From Amblyornis subalaris (lineage: Eukaryota; Chordata; Aves; Passeriformes; Ptilonorhynchidae), in NCBI GenBank assembly GCA_018881555.1, contig JACAXG010000060.1, positions 1,550,001 to 1,614,000 on the forward strand: a stretch of DNA of 64,000 nucleotides, given 5' to 3'. Shown here one piece after another: positions 14,701 through 29,700 of the stretch. Each line of letters opens with the position of its first letter. The stretch's first letter is position 1. The notes beneath the pieces are model-generated. The model was not told the DNA's origin. It saw only the letters and a list, made by a program, of their open reading frames with translations, and did not search any database. A program made the translations under genes and the position numbers.

Positions 14701-17700
14701 TACAAGAATCCCTTGGATTTTAGAAAAGTTGTTTAGTTTTTTAAAATTGTACCTGTTCAAGTTCTACCCAACCTCTGTATTCACGATTCTGAAGTTTGAA
14801 CCTTATTTTTTAATTCCAACTTTCCTTCATAAATTAAAGCCCTGCAGTATTAATTGAACTTTAAGTCTTAATATTCAGTTTTAAAGCTGCCCTGATGCTT
14901 GTCCATTAGATATATTTTGTCACTCTTTGGTGGTGCCTGAAAATGCTGGAATGTGGGGGTGGAGGAAGGCACAAGGGAATATGAATACACACAGGTCCTG
15001 TTGCCTTTCTCAGTAGAGCTTTGTAGAATGACCAAGAGTTTTTATGGAGAGAGGGGCTGTGTAGTCAGGCAGCTTGTCAGCTCATTACACACCTTCCTGC
15101 ATTGTTACATTCTTCTGATCTTGGACAGCTTGCAGCAGGTGAGCTGCCACCTGTTATAACCAAGGAAGGTGCTTTGTAGGCTGTATAAATATGCAGATAA
15201 ATTCCAAAGGGCCTTCTTTGNTCACTGACACATTTTAAATTATTACAACTTCGGGTTAGTGTTTTCTTTCAGATGCATTGAAAGGAATGGCAAATGGATT
15301 TTATTAAAATACATCAACTTTAGTGTGGCATTCGCTTATTTGCTGCTCAAGTACTGCAGTCAGTGAATTTTATATAGTTTTATATTGTCAAAAGTCAAAA
15401 CTATTTAGGTATTATAGGAGATAGAAAAGCTAGATCAGAATTTGCTGATGATAAATAGCTTCAGAAGCTTCCTGCAGGATGGGAAACTTCACTTGATTGT
15501 CTTATTGTTAGAGAAGTTGCAAGTAGATTCTTCTGTTGATATTCTGAGATGAGTGCTATGGTAAAAATTTTGGCAGATCTTCTCTCCTTNATGAAATATT
15601 TGTTTAGTCCTTGGTCTGTATTATCTGCAGTTCCATGGCAAGCACTTGCATTTCACGTTTAAAAATTGTAATTCTGTGGTTTTGTATGAATCATAACTAA
15701 TAAGTAGGTCTTTGGAGGAAAAAAAATGAACCATGTCCAGCTGCTTAAACTGGGCCTCCACAATGTGTTTGGCTTTCTAAATTCCCAAAGCCAGAAACAT
15801 ACCAGTCAAAAAAACCCTTAAAACCAACTTATGTACTGCTATTTAAGAAACAATTTTATAAGTGTCATGATGTAGTCCTGCGTAAAAGATTGATGAAAAG
15901 ATAAACTTCACTTAGGTTTTTTATAATTTCCTTTTTACAGAATAGTTTTAGTTCTTTATGTAACTTCTGAATGGTCAAAATTACAGCTGATGTTTCTGAT
16001 AAAACATAGTGGAATTATGTTCTTGGTTAAATTCATTTGAATATGCTAATGTATTTTTAAAAGCAATGGAAAAGTCTGTTGGGAACTACTATATAATATA
16101 TGCTACTACATAACACATTGCCTGAAATTTATTTGAGCATAAAGGCCAATTGTGTTTGATTTTAATTTGTATCCAGATTAAAGAATGCCAAAAATTAGTA
16201 GTAATACTCATGTTAACATTAATTGTTTTTGTACTATTAATTTATTAAAATAAGTTACAAACCCAAAAGTTTAGAAATTAATACAAAGGTATTTTTTAGT
16301 TACTGTGGAAACCTTAAAATATCTTTAATCAGGAGAAAGTTGCTTTATGCCTGACTGGTTTGAAGCTAAGCTTGTCACAACAATGGTTCTGTTGGCTGCT
16401 GACGTGGAGCAGATGAAGAATAAATACAGGTAAGTATGAAATACCTTATTTTACATTTCTCTCTTTTTCAATCCCCTCACTCCTGAAGGATCCAGTAGAA
16501 GCCTGATCAAGTTGGGAAGCTGTCCTCTTTTCTCTGTAGACTTTCGATCAGCCTGATCATTCCTTAGACCTTGTCCAACTGTTGCTGCAAACGTACTGGG
16601 TAACATTTCTAAAGATACTTAAGTGTCTTGGAAACGTGTCCTATTTATTTCCACAAGTAACTTCAGCACTTAAGGCAGATACTCGGAAGAAGACTTTCTT
16701 TTTAATTTTTGTTTTTGTGTAGTGGAAAAAGCAACATAGAATGGATTGAACTAGAGGCTTTCTTGAACCCTCTCCTGGATGTCTTGATGAAACTTGGCAG
16801 TAATGCTTACATACCAACACTGAAAACAGATAAAAGCCTACAGCTTCTCTTGAAGTTATTGCAGACCCGTTCGTTAAAATGTTCCCATACGCAAGATGGT
16901 TAGTGACATCTTCAGTATACTGTGTCTTCTGTTAATTATAGTCTTAACTACAGCTAAGGTACTTGACTGTTTTACGGCTATCTTGTCAAACTAATATTAG
17001 CCTAGAAGTGGTAAATGTAAAACTTGACAGTCTGGCATGTCTGTTATAAAACTGAGCTGTNGGTCCAATCCTACAGGTGTCCTAAGGACTTGGAATTGAG
17101 AATTTGGAAACCTTCTGGGAAAGCAATTGTTATCCGTTAGGATTAGATTATCAGTTAATATTTGAAGTGTGTGACTGTATTGCAAATACTTATAGGCCTA
17201 TTCTTTGCAAACAAATGGATTCCATAAATCATTTAGACACTTCAGAAAGTAGTAAGGAAACCCAGCCTAACCTGCTTAGTTGCCACAGGTTCAGCCAGAA
17301 TCTTCCCTGAGTGCATAAAGTGATCCTGCTGGACATCATGTTTTCTGAGTTGACTGGTAGGCTGTGGTGCTCACTTAAGTACAAGCCTGGTGATCTGTCT
17401 GTCTGGGAGTGTTGCCCCCACCCCCAGATCGAGCACTGTAACTTGTAGACCTTTCAGGAAAATCTGAACAAAAGTCNTGGTGTCCTTACTACCCCTTTTG
17501 TGAGAATTTGGTCAGTTTGTAACCAGAATAGACGTATATGTTTTTCATTTCCTTTGCTGTATTACTTTCATGAATTGAGATGCTGAATGGGAATAGGAGG
17601 CTTCTTTGTGTTTGGTTTCTGCTCCCCCAGATTATTTGGGGTTTTTTTTCAGTGTGTTTATAACANGGAATACAAGAATAGTTTTGGAGTGGAGGGGCTG

Positions 17701-20700
17701 CATATCTAGGCTCTTATTTGTAAGAAAAATAATTTCAGTTCTACATCCAGGTTTCACATAGATGTCTAAGCAGTCCCAAAGCAAATGCCTACCCTCGTTT
17801 TAACAAGTTCTGTATACATTCAAGCCCCTGTGCCCCCTTAAATTTTAGCTGTTTGACTGAAATATTGAGCACTAATTATACAGGCTGTTAAAGTTCATGG
17901 TGGGACATGGTCTCCGACTGTTGAAGTGGGTTCCTTGAAATGAGCTAAACTGGAAGAATTTCCACTAAGCTATCACTGCACATTCAGCCTACAGCACAAG
18001 GATAGAACAAGCCTGAAGCAGAACCCTACAAAACACATGCAAGTGCATATTAGTTTTTTAGTATCAAGAATAAATCATTTCCTTGTGTGCCTTATTTCTT
18101 TATGCTTGCCAATATACCTGCAATGGATTGTTCCCACTTTGGGAATTTTGACACCTGATGTAGTGTGTTAAGTTCTGCTAACAGAGTTCTAAAGGTATGG
18201 CAAGGCTGAGCATTGCAGTGTCTCCATCCTTTTGAAGGTCCCTATAGGTGCTCCAGTACAGCCCATCATCAGTCTGTTAAGAGGCTTTCTGAAGTTTTAA
18301 GTTAAACAAGGATTACTTTTCTGAAATTATTTTCTACAATGTTTTTGTGCTTCTTCCTTCTGCACAGGAGAACCAAGTAATAAATCTTTTTTTTCTGCAG
18401 CTGTGAATTAACTGTAGTGAGGGAGTGGGAAGATTAATGCTGTAAAATACAGAAGTTGTGTTTCTGTGTTGATTAAATGGGAGGTGAAAAGTCCTGTTTG
18501 TCAAATGGAACACAATAAAATGGTAGGGAAGAATAAAGGAATTTAACCTTGTAAAACAAAAATAATAAGTGGGAAGTGCTTTATTTAATAATATTTTAAT
18601 GGGGATAGACATGCCTGAANTGCATGCTGTAATCATCAGCATTCTTCAGCAGTTCTTGCTGTCTGTACTGTTGTTAGATTTCACTATTTTAAACAGTAAG
18701 GTTTTGCTAATTATTATTCTTTGATAGTGTTATAGAGCCACTGGTAATGAATTGGGTTTGTGTCCAACATGCTTATCTGGAGAATTTATGAATATAAATT
18801 GCAGAAGATGTTTTAGTGATTTGAGACTTACGATGAAGCATGATGATAACCTGACGTAATTAAACTGTTGGTTCTAAACAATTTAAAAATGCAGTCCAAT
18901 GAGCCATTTTAGTAGGGAATATTGAAAGTAAGTATAATATGGATTTGGGACTTCTGGAAATATGTCCCTTTATATTTTTACTTTTTGAAAGTCTTCCATT
19001 TCATAATAGTTTTGCTACATGAAGCGTTACTTGGGGTGAACTCCAGAAAAAAACAGCAGCTCTAGCCTCCGGGTAACTCTGAAATACTGAGACTAATGAC
19101 TGGTATTTTTAGAACAAGATGGTCATGCAGAGTATTTTAACTTCGTTTTCATACTGAGATGTTATTTCCTTGGCTTTCAGCTAGCCCTTACCCTTGAAAC
19201 ACAGATTGAAGTGTGTTTGTAGTTAAATATGTTTTACCAGAGTGACCTCCCTCCCTTGTGTGATTAAACTTGTCTTTGTTTGTGAAATGCTATGTAGCTG
19301 TGGTGTACTTCATAGCCTAGCCTTTTCTTAAAGAATCACATTTAGTGTTATAATCTTGCATTTTCATTTACAATGTTAAGCTTGGAAGCTACTTGGCTGA
19401 AATTTTGTAAGGTTACACTATTCCCAAAGATGAATTATTTCTAAGNAGCAAAAAACCCAAACAACCAGACCGACAACCACCAAGCCCCAAAAACCAGTTT
19501 TCGCATCTATAAATATTAGTACTGAAAAACTGTATTTTTCTCAAAGAAAGTTAATTGCTGGATATGAAAGCTTTTGTTTTTTATAGAAGACTAAGTTCAT
19601 TCATAAACTGTTTGTGCAGAGGGTTGGGAATAGGACAGAAGTGTGCATTAAAAGTTGGAAAATTGTACTTCTGGTCTTGTGTGAGTTTTTTTTCACTAAT
19701 ACACTGTAAATCTCAGGAAATAATGTAATTTGGTTTGATTCTTTCAGCCTTATGGCTTACACTGCTAAAAAGTACAAAGCTGTTTTAAGTTATTTTTCAG
19801 GATTTGAATACTATTACTGTATAATTTTGTAACATAATTAAATCTGCATGATATGATAAAATTCTTAAGGGAATTGTATTTCTGTATGCTAATACATTTT
19901 TTTTCTCCACACAGATGAAGTACTGTTTTTTATCTGGAAATCTCTTGTGACACCTGTGGAGAGTATTCTTGAATTTGTTCTCCGACGGCTTACTACAAAT
20001 GAGTTAAGCACTGTAAGTAATGATTCTGCATTGCTTGTTTCATCTTAAGTCTAAAGAAATCATATAGTAAGAAATCATGAGTNTCATATGCTGCATGATA
20101 TCTACTATACCTGTGGATGTAAGATGTTTGGAGACTTTTAGTACTCAGCCTGGTTATCANCCTTATTGGCTGTCTTTCACTGTTTGCTCATTGCTATGGC
20201 CAGTGTTGAAGTTTATATCCCAAAGAAATCTGTGACTTTTTAAGCAAAATGGCTTGATGGTAGAGGAGGAGTTTGACTTCTGTAAAAATAATCTGTTGAG
20301 TGTATCAAAGAACTGTGGTGCTTTATAGGGAGAGAGACAGAGAGGAAGTACATATTTCCTTAGTGGACAGTCCCCAAAGTGTGAGTGCAGTGGAAGATTG
20401 ATGTGAAAGTGGTCCAGTGTCAAAGCAAAAGTCAGGGTTGAATCAGGAGAATGGCATCTGAAAGTCGGTGGAAACTTGAAGGTGTATTTTCTCTCAAACT
20501 TAAAGAAGAAAAAGTTCTCCCATCATGCATGTCCATGATGCATGATTTTATACAGAGGTGTTTTTTGTGTATGAAGAAAAGTTGCAAATACAAGAGGAGA
20601 AGAGAAAGCCATAAAACAAGAAAGATATATCCATGAGATAAGTGCGGTTAGGGAAGAAGTGCAAGACACACCATTGTGTATGTACAGAGTGCAGTGCTGT

Positions 20701-23700
20701 GTTGTCATCTTTCAGCTGAGCTGGCTTTGAACACTGCTTCTGATACTGAGGTTAGCTCAGGTGTTTTTACATGGCCCCATTCCTTTGGGCCCATGGAAGG
20801 AAGTGACCTCAACAAATAAAAGAAGTTGAGATTTCTTTCAGAATTTCACAGTCTCTTCTAAGGCAAAGTCCAGAGCCCTAAAAGTAAAAGAACCAATGAG
20901 TTTTTGAGATTTAGAAATGAATAACCTCCCCCAAACTAACAAAACCCAAAATTAAAGAAAAGGTTATTCAATTGCAATGACTGTTGTAGTTTTCGTTCTG
21001 CTGTCATTGTTACCAATAGTTTTCATTCTGATTTTCAGTTTGTTTGCTCCTCTTACTGATTCAGATTACTGTTGTTTCCTCACTTTTAGGTTGGTGATCT
21101 GGATCGTTGTGACCTGTACTTAGCTTTAATTCCAGAGATAGTGAATTTGTGCCTGAAAGTCAACTCGAAGAAAATGCCATCTATCAAGAATTTCATTTCA
21201 TCTCTGATAAATGCGTCTGTTTGTAATCTTCAGGAGAGAAATTCTGAAAGGGTAATTTAACATTATTTGCAACAGTAAATATTCATATGAAACAAACCAA
21301 TAAGTAGTAATTAAAATATGTGCTAATGTAACATTTAGATTTCATATAAATAATTATATAGACATACTGTAAATTTTAATATACGAGTATTTATTTCTAT
21401 TATAAAGGCATTTATAATGAATAATAATATTATATATAATGTGAAATTAAATAANAAAAAGGTTGTGTGAATGTGTATGTGCATATGTATTCCCTAACAT
21501 ATACGTCTTTATTTGGCAGTGTAATATTAATGTAAAATATTTGTAGCTAAGATTTTTAGTACTTTTGTTTTCTTATATTGCATTATTTAGACGTCTGTGT
21601 AGCTAAAGTAACATTTTAATTATAATAATGAATTATGTGTACTCAGAGCTTTTTTCCTCAAATATGAACCAATCTTACTGATGAAGTCACTATTAAGTGA
21701 AAATGCCTTTTGTATTTGTTGAATTCAAAGCTGGAACATACAGAGAAGAAATTCCAGAACCCAGCACTGCTTTGGCTTCTTCATATAGTTACGTTGATTA
21801 TCCCATAGTTCTGTGTAGTAGGCTACTATATCTGAAATAGATGTATTTTCAAAAGGTAAAGAAACATTAATAACTTCATTAAAAAAAGGAGATTTAAATT
21901 TAGATTTTTTTGGCATTATAAACTCTGCTCTTATTATTTGGTATTACTGTTTTGTTCAAGAACAGTTAATAACACATTGAAAGATTGTAAACATTTGATT
22001 AGCTAGGTTTGCATTTTAAGGAAACAAAGAATAATGCTTAATTTTATTTTTTCCTTTGTTTATGTGAATTATTTACTTCTTCCAGTAATTTCAAAGTAAA
22101 CATTTTCTGATTCAAACTTAGTGTTCACTGGGGCCTTTACCAACTTATCTTGAATTCAGGGGAATTGTATTTTCATGATGACTTCTTCAGCTGCACATAT
22201 AGTACGTCTTCGATTTAAGAAGAAAGAAGAAAATGCTGAGTCATTACAGACGAGAAAAGTCTTTTCTGTGCTCTAGACAGCCAAAAGGAACTTGGAGATA
22301 TTTAAATAACATCAAAGTTTTCTTACTAGATGGGTATTACATGCTTATTGTCTTTTTTTTAATGAGACTCTTTATTTCATGCCTCTTTGCAAATATGTGT
22401 TTATCACACAAATGAACCATAGCATGGTTGTGACCTTTTGGGTGCTTGGAGCAGCTTGTGTGGGTCCAGTTAATCAGACACCCAGAAATGCAACAAGAGA
22501 GCTGAAATTTGGAATACCACACATCTTTTTTTCTAGTTGCTCTCCAGCAGTATATGTGAACTGTTACTTGGCAAGGTAGGAGTGTTCCATCACAGCCAAG
22601 CTGCCTGCACTTAATGCATAAGTGACTGTAATTTGGAAGATTTATATTTCTGTCAGTGCTTGTAACTTGTGAGTGATTGCGCTGACCCAGCCAAGCCAAG
22701 CTGTGTTAGGCACAGGGGAAGAAAATAAGGAAGGACAAGAATGCGGAGTTGCTACTTTATGATGTCTGTGGTGATACAAATAGGAGGATTATTAAAAGTA
22801 TTAGTATGTTATTTGTATCATATTAGGAGAAATTGGTGTGTGTTTGTTCATGTATGATTTGGTTTTTCTTAGGAGCTGAAGGTTAAAGAACAAATTAGAA
22901 AAGTGGCTAGCATGGCTTCACTTGCAGCTGTATGTGGGATAATGGAAGGGAAGCTGGAAGTGCAGCTGGAATCTCTGCCTTCTGTGGAAGCTCTGAAGAA
23001 ATTTATTTCCTTTTCTCAACCTAATGAAGTATTAAACAAGCCGTGTTATACTGAAGAAAAAAGTAGGTAGGTCTGTGCTAAAGCTTCAGTAATTCTCTAG
23101 AATAAACTTGATTAATGTGAAGCAGTGGTTACGATGCTGGCTTTTCCTGTTCTTTGACAACTTTGCCAAGATCAAAATGAAGAATTCTGTACACAAACAA
23201 TTCATTCAGTNGCTCTTTTGTCTTGACATTCAGGTTTTAGAACATTAAAGCAGCCATACTTGATCAGACCAAAGTTTTTCATTCAGTTCTCTAGTGCTAT
23301 GATGCCAGAGCTAGCTTTGAACATTGCTTACCCTTAGGCCAGATTAAATATATATACACTGCACAAAGCCATGGCATGTACACAAGCAAGTTTAAGTGGA
23401 AATTTTTTACTGTGGGGAAAGGGAAACCCAGAGCAAGCCAGAGAGGTAAACCCCAGTTTCTTGGGTGACAAAAAACCATGGCCAGCATATAGTGATGTTT
23501 CTACTGAATACTCTCACAAATGTTTGACTAATGAGACTGACTGAGCNCAGAATTGATTTTTCTCTTTTTAAAACCACTTCATTTTTAGACTTCTTTGCCA
23601 CATACTTGTTCAGTCTCCCCTTGAACTATATAAATCTTAGCACCTTGAGGTAGTACAGTGAGTTTGTACAGTTAGGCACTTTCTGGTGGAGCAGGAATGT

Positions 23701-26700
23701 GCAGGATGAACTTAACACAATATTTATTTAAGAATAATATTTTTCTTACAGTTTATGCGAAGAAACAANGTCTCAAGGATGGGGAAAAATTGTTGCACGC
23801 TATGTTCATGACCAGTGGATTTGCCTTCGTTTTGTTTTAAATTCATTTCCAACACTGGCTCAAGGGTATGAAGAAACTGCAGAAATGTTATCTACAGTTG
23901 AAAGGTCAAAAGAAATTCTACAGTCTGCATTAGAAGCCCTAACTATTCTTCCTTCAGACCAAGTTTTAGCTGTGTTTGACTGCATGAAAGTCCTTGTTCC
24001 CAAGGTAAAAGATAAACCTGCACAGTATTGGTAGTTTTTTTGGGTGTTTTTTGTGGAATGTAACACTTTGTTCATCTCTTTATTTACAGCTTCTGGACTC
24101 ATCAGAGTCTCTCTGCATAGAAGCATTTGATTTGGCTTGGAAAATTATATCTTCTTTGAGCAACACACAGCTAATATTTTGGGCCAATCTAAAAGCTTTT
24201 GTTCATTTCATCTTTGATACTGAGGTTCTAACTGTTGCTGCAAGTGCAAAGGGTCAAGCATATGCCAAAATAAAAGAGGTCAGTTTCAAGAATTCTTTTT
24301 ATTTTGGGAAGGGAACAAAAATTGCCTGGATTTAAAAATGTATTTTACATTTTATTTTCCCTTCAGCTATTGTGAATTTTTCATTTCCAAAAAGGCACAA
24401 GTTTGAGAATGTTAAAAGACCTGAGAATTAGACTGAAGATAAANAAATATATTGTTTGTTCTTGTAACACAGAAAATGAAAGCTACTGTTTCTTTAATTT
24501 TTAGACTGTTCAGTATCTTCTGCATGCAGTAAAATTAGGGGGTTTTGTCTTGTATTTTATTTTTACATAATGCCCTTGCTCTTGAATATTTTGTTTAGGA
24601 TTTGACACCTGAACTGTCTCAAACTATAAATATTCTGGGAAAATGATGCCTTTTTCTAATAGTTTAGTCTTTATGAAAATGCTGTCTTAAAAGTTAGAAC
24701 AGTTCAAAAGTTTTGTAGATGCTATTGAATAAGCCATTTTTATGGCTTTAAAGGATTCTTTTTCTCTGATGGTCCAGGTGTAGAAAATTAAAAACACAGT
24801 CACCATAGGGTTCAGNTTAATACTGTGTGGTAGAGCTACTTCCAGAGTTAAGAAGAAGAAAAATAGAATATTTACTCTTTTTTTATAAGATGTATGCAGC
24901 TGCCAGAACTCCAAAAGTTCTTGTATCTGTCATGGTGTTCCTTTTCTGATTTTAAGTCCAGAAAACGGTATTAAGTACTGGAATGTGAGTTCATATTGGC
25001 TTTATACACTGGAAAGTTTTTAACTATTTCTTTTCTAAGTAATCTTTCTTGGGTTTTTTCTTTTTTTTTTCTTCCCCTCTGAACATCAATTAAATGCTTG
25101 TGCAGAACAGTCTNCAACGACTGCAAAACTTTAACTANAGCAGTAATACATTATGAGTTATCTACCAGTAGGTATGTCTGCTTAGACTTAATACCTCATG
25201 TGCTGCTTTGCACTTAGCACAAAAATCACATTAGGAAGGGTTGCAGTTCTGCTTTGAAGTCACCATAAGTAGCTCTGTCCTGGTGTTATACTCGTAACTG
25301 TAAATAATAATAATAATTTAGAAAAGCGAACACTTCCTACCTCTTTAAAACTGCTGGGGTATCTCCATATTAGCCTTAATTACCTTAAAATGTAGTCCCA
25401 TTTATTGTCTCTTTTTTTTTTTAAACTTGCTTCAAATGAATGTTACTGTTGTATTTTAAACAGTAGATAGCACTTTGCATTTTTGTCTTCATGTGGACCC
25501 AAGCCAAAATAAGATNTGTATGTAAAAATGGTAAATTATCTCTTCTGTTCTAGAAGTTGGTTAGCTTTCTTTTAATGAATATTTGTAACAGCTAATTGTG
25601 TGCTCAGTGTTGTAGTAACTAATGAGCTATAGTTAGTATTTTACTTTTCTTGATCTTAAAACTTGTTTAAATTCTTAGAATTACTGCCTTAACTTCAGCA
25701 TTAGTATTTCAAGCATTATGTAAGGTGTATTTTGCCAATGTTGAGAGTCTTGAGTCTGTGTGACAGCTATCCCATTGTCTGCAGTGGGACATACCATGAC
25801 AGCAGGCATCAAGGAGCTAATGAAGGTCTCCTATACTCAACAAAGGGCATCTGGTCGAGCCACCTTCTGCCCCTTCATAAGAAAATGAAGATAAAGTTCC
25901 CAAGCAAGTGCCTACTTATGTATATTCTTATCCCAGTCCTCGGCAGTCCCTGTTGCCATTGACCCCNCTGTGCAATGGATGTATAGGTGTAGCTAAGGAG
26001 AAAGAAAAATGGAACTGCCTGATATTGATTTGTCACAGAAGAATAATTTTAATTTTGTCTACCATGTGCACTCTATCTTTTTAATAGTTGGAAGGGGTGG
26101 AACAAAGGTATTTTTGAGTCAAACATGTTCTTTAGCTTCATTTCTTCTGCTGCACTCTTCTTTTTTCTTTGTGATTATTCAAATGTTAATTGTGCTAGAA
26201 CTTCAATATCTTAAATTTCTTTTGTGTGTACTGAACTTGTACTATATTAATGAAACAGTTGAAAAAAANTTCAGGATTGAGAAATGTGTAGTAAACGCTG
26301 TACTGTTTCCCTACAGGTGAAACACAGTAATTCAATTTTGGAATTACTGGGAAAGTTACAATGTCTGGCTTTGCACTAGAAAATAGGTTTGAATTCTTGG
26401 TAAAAAACCCACATACTTCTAGTGTAGAGTTTTCTTTCCAGTGAGTGTTTCTTCAGAGTGCATTACAGTATTTCAGTTTTAAGCTCTTCATGAGCTTCTT
26501 GGTGCTTTAATGCTTAGCAATTCGGAACAACTTTCTCTGTAAAACCAGCATTACTGTCAATGAATTGTCACGTTCTCAAAAGTATCATTTCAATGCGGGG
26601 AAGCGAAGCAGCTTTGTCTTGGAAGAGCTGTCACACCTTCTGGAAAACCGTTTTCATGGACAGCTCTAGCTGATGTCTAAAAAGGAATTTATAAATGGTC

Positions 26701-29700
26701 TTACCTGTTCATTCTGAACCTCTCTACCCTTTCCCAAATGCTTGCAATTTCTTAGAAAAAACATTTACTTTGTAAGTGAAGTTTGCTCTTGCACTTACCC
26801 TAATGAAGGGAATAGGGAAGAAAAATTGGGGCCATTTCTCTTGTTTTATTTTTCTTATTTTTGGAGAAGTTTTAGATAGCAGTTTCAAGTATCTTAAATA
26901 TGCCTTCCTTAAAAATAAAAAATAAATTGTGGAAAGACACTTTTTCACTTAATACGAACTTCAACATGAATGTAATCCTCCTTAAAGGAGAGAACTAGTG
27001 ATATGCCTACCTATGTAAGAAATTTTGTTTAAAGCTTAGGTTTTTTTTCTAAATTGGTAAGGATTGATGAAAACACTAGATTTGTGCTCATGAAGTAAGC
27101 CCTGGTGCATTTGTTCCACTTATCATGAGATTTGTTTAAAGCATCTGGTGTTATACCTGTTTAAGCAAAAGTCACTTCTGTTTTGTGTTAACATAAGCAT
27201 ATACTGAGCCAGTTGTTGCCCATTCACCTGCTCTTATAATCAGGGTATTCTAAATAGATTGAAGACAGCATTAATGTGAGCAGAGATAGGATGCAAATCA
27301 CTGCAATTTTATTCTAATAAGTCCGCCACTTCTGAAAACTAGATTTTGAATCTTTTATTTCTTATTTTCAGATAATTTTCAAACTCATAGATCTGTCCAC
27401 TACAAAGACCGGAGTCTTCAATGTAGTCCTTAGTCATTGTTGTCAATCTTGGATATTTCCCACTGTTGATGAGAGAAGTGCCTTGACAAATGCTTTCTTA
27501 AATGCTGGAAATTATAGTGAACTTATCACTGAGGCTTGTGTCTTTGGAACTGTATTTAGGAGAGATCAAAGGTATAAAAAAGCAATATTTGTGATTTATA
27601 CTTGTTACAATCTTGTGTGCTTTTTTTTTTCCTTTTAAACTTTGAAATAACTTGAAAACAGGTTTTGTATGCTGTTCTGCTGATTTTGTTGCTTTGTCTT
27701 CTTTCATCTCTGAAGACTCATTCAGGATGTGCATGCCTTCATAGAAAATCTTGGAGAAAAATGTGCAGCAAATGTTGTTACAGAAAGGTAATGATTTTGA
27801 GGATACATCTTAACAGTATTTGGTGTGAATTGTATCTGTCTTGATTGATGCTGGGATNGGAAAGATGCTGGTTTTGAAGTCAGCTTCTTATCATAGAATA
27901 TCTTGAGTTGGAAGGGACCCATAAGGAGTATATTCATAACCTTTTAAACTACTGGTAAAAGGGTTGTACATCACATTATATTCATAATTCAAATAAAAAA
28001 TGTAGAAAAATGCTAAGTGTTTTCAGGAAAATATATCACACTTGCTAGTCTGACTGTGGCTGAAATAACAACTTCCTCATTGTCTCACCTCATAAAAGTA
28101 ATACTTTTTAGGATGCTGAGCTAATATATACNTTATTTTAAGCAATACAGTTAAGAGACTCAGATTTTAATGCAGCCAGATTTTGAGCTTGGCTTTTTAA
28201 CATTGGTTGCAGGCCCTTTTGGTGTGTGTACTGCCAATAGGCTCTGCCTCCAGTTTTTAAAACAGGGAAATTGGCTACTGGATTGTTGAACTTTTTTTAT
28301 AGTTTCACTCCCATCTTTACTNGGTGGAAGAAAGTCAGAGAAACAGTTCTGACACAGTTTTTTGAGACATGTTAGTAGTTGGTAAAACCTGAGCTTTTGA
28401 AAAAGTCTACTGCAAAATTCACTTCTGTATTTTCTCCCAAGAGCTTTTTGGTTTTCAAATATCTTGTTGTAACAGTCTGTAGCTGTTTCACCTATAATGC
28501 CATTAAATCTACTCTTGCCATCAATTATTTTAGATGTCTGTGATTAACTAAAAGGCATAAAGTGTTGTTTTGGAGTAGAATATTTGACTAAACTGTAAGC
28601 ATAAATTACATGGTAGAAAATTACAGTTTACAGGCACAAAACCTCAAAAACTTTGATATGGCTTTTTCTGTAGAAAATTTTTTTTAAACACCTAGATGCT
28701 GCTAAAGAACTCTAGATAGACTCAGGGTCAAGTTCTGAACTCACTAGTTTTCTTCAACACCAATGATGAACAGACTTTAAAATTCTGATTCTGGGTATTT
28801 GCATNTTGCCTCACTGCAGACAACTTGATGGCTGTATGTTTAAGATGATGTTTGGTGCCTTTTTATAGTTTTGGAATTATCTTTATGTCTGAACAAGTAG
28901 AGTTTGATTTTTGTTTCTTATTACTGTTTTACAGTACAAATCGAGACGATCACTATGTTCGAGTTTGTGCTGTTAAATTTCTGTGCTTGTTGGATGGATC
29001 AAATATCTTGCATAAGACGTTTATGGAAGACATTTTCATCAAACTACTTGATAAAGTAAAATTAATTTCTCTTGAAATATAAATGTCATACTAGTACAAT
29101 TGCTAAAATGCAAAATATTTACAATTGACAGGATGTATTTATGGCTGTTTGTATAGCCTCTCTAGATTTGCCCAGTAATACGCTTTTTTCGGTTGTGANA
29201 CAGAAGATAATTCGGCCAAACCAAAATAGTAAAAATTGCCTTCCTGGTTTATTTCTCTCTTTTTAGTGGATTTTTTTACTTCCTGTAACATTATTCAAAT
29301 TGTAACTGTTGTTCCATTAAGAATCTTCCTTTAGACTTCATTCTGAAGCACTGCATTTCACCTTAACACTTGGAGACTACCTTTTAAATGGAGAGCGCTA
29401 TTGTCTCTTTTAGAATACCTTTATAGATAGAAATGATGGAGAAGGTTGGGGTCCAATTTTCATTTATATCATAGCTGCTTATGCATTGGCAGTAGTCTAA
29501 AGTCAGTGGGAAATTACTGCAGCTGCTATTAGAACATCACCTATACATTCTGGTACTACTGAATTCTGCTTTTGTCTGAAGAACAAGGAATGGGTGGGTC
29601 TCTCATTCCTCTCAATTAAGTACTAGAGAAAAATGATTAATATTTGTGTTGTGAGATTGATCAAGCAGGAAAAAGTGAGCGTTAGAAGTGATTTGCTTAC

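Noticed and set aside
22337..22699. 120-codon - strand frame in TARBP1 intron 14
   Set aside because: Has scattered Cys and His but no zinc-finger spacing, and no similarity that I recognise.
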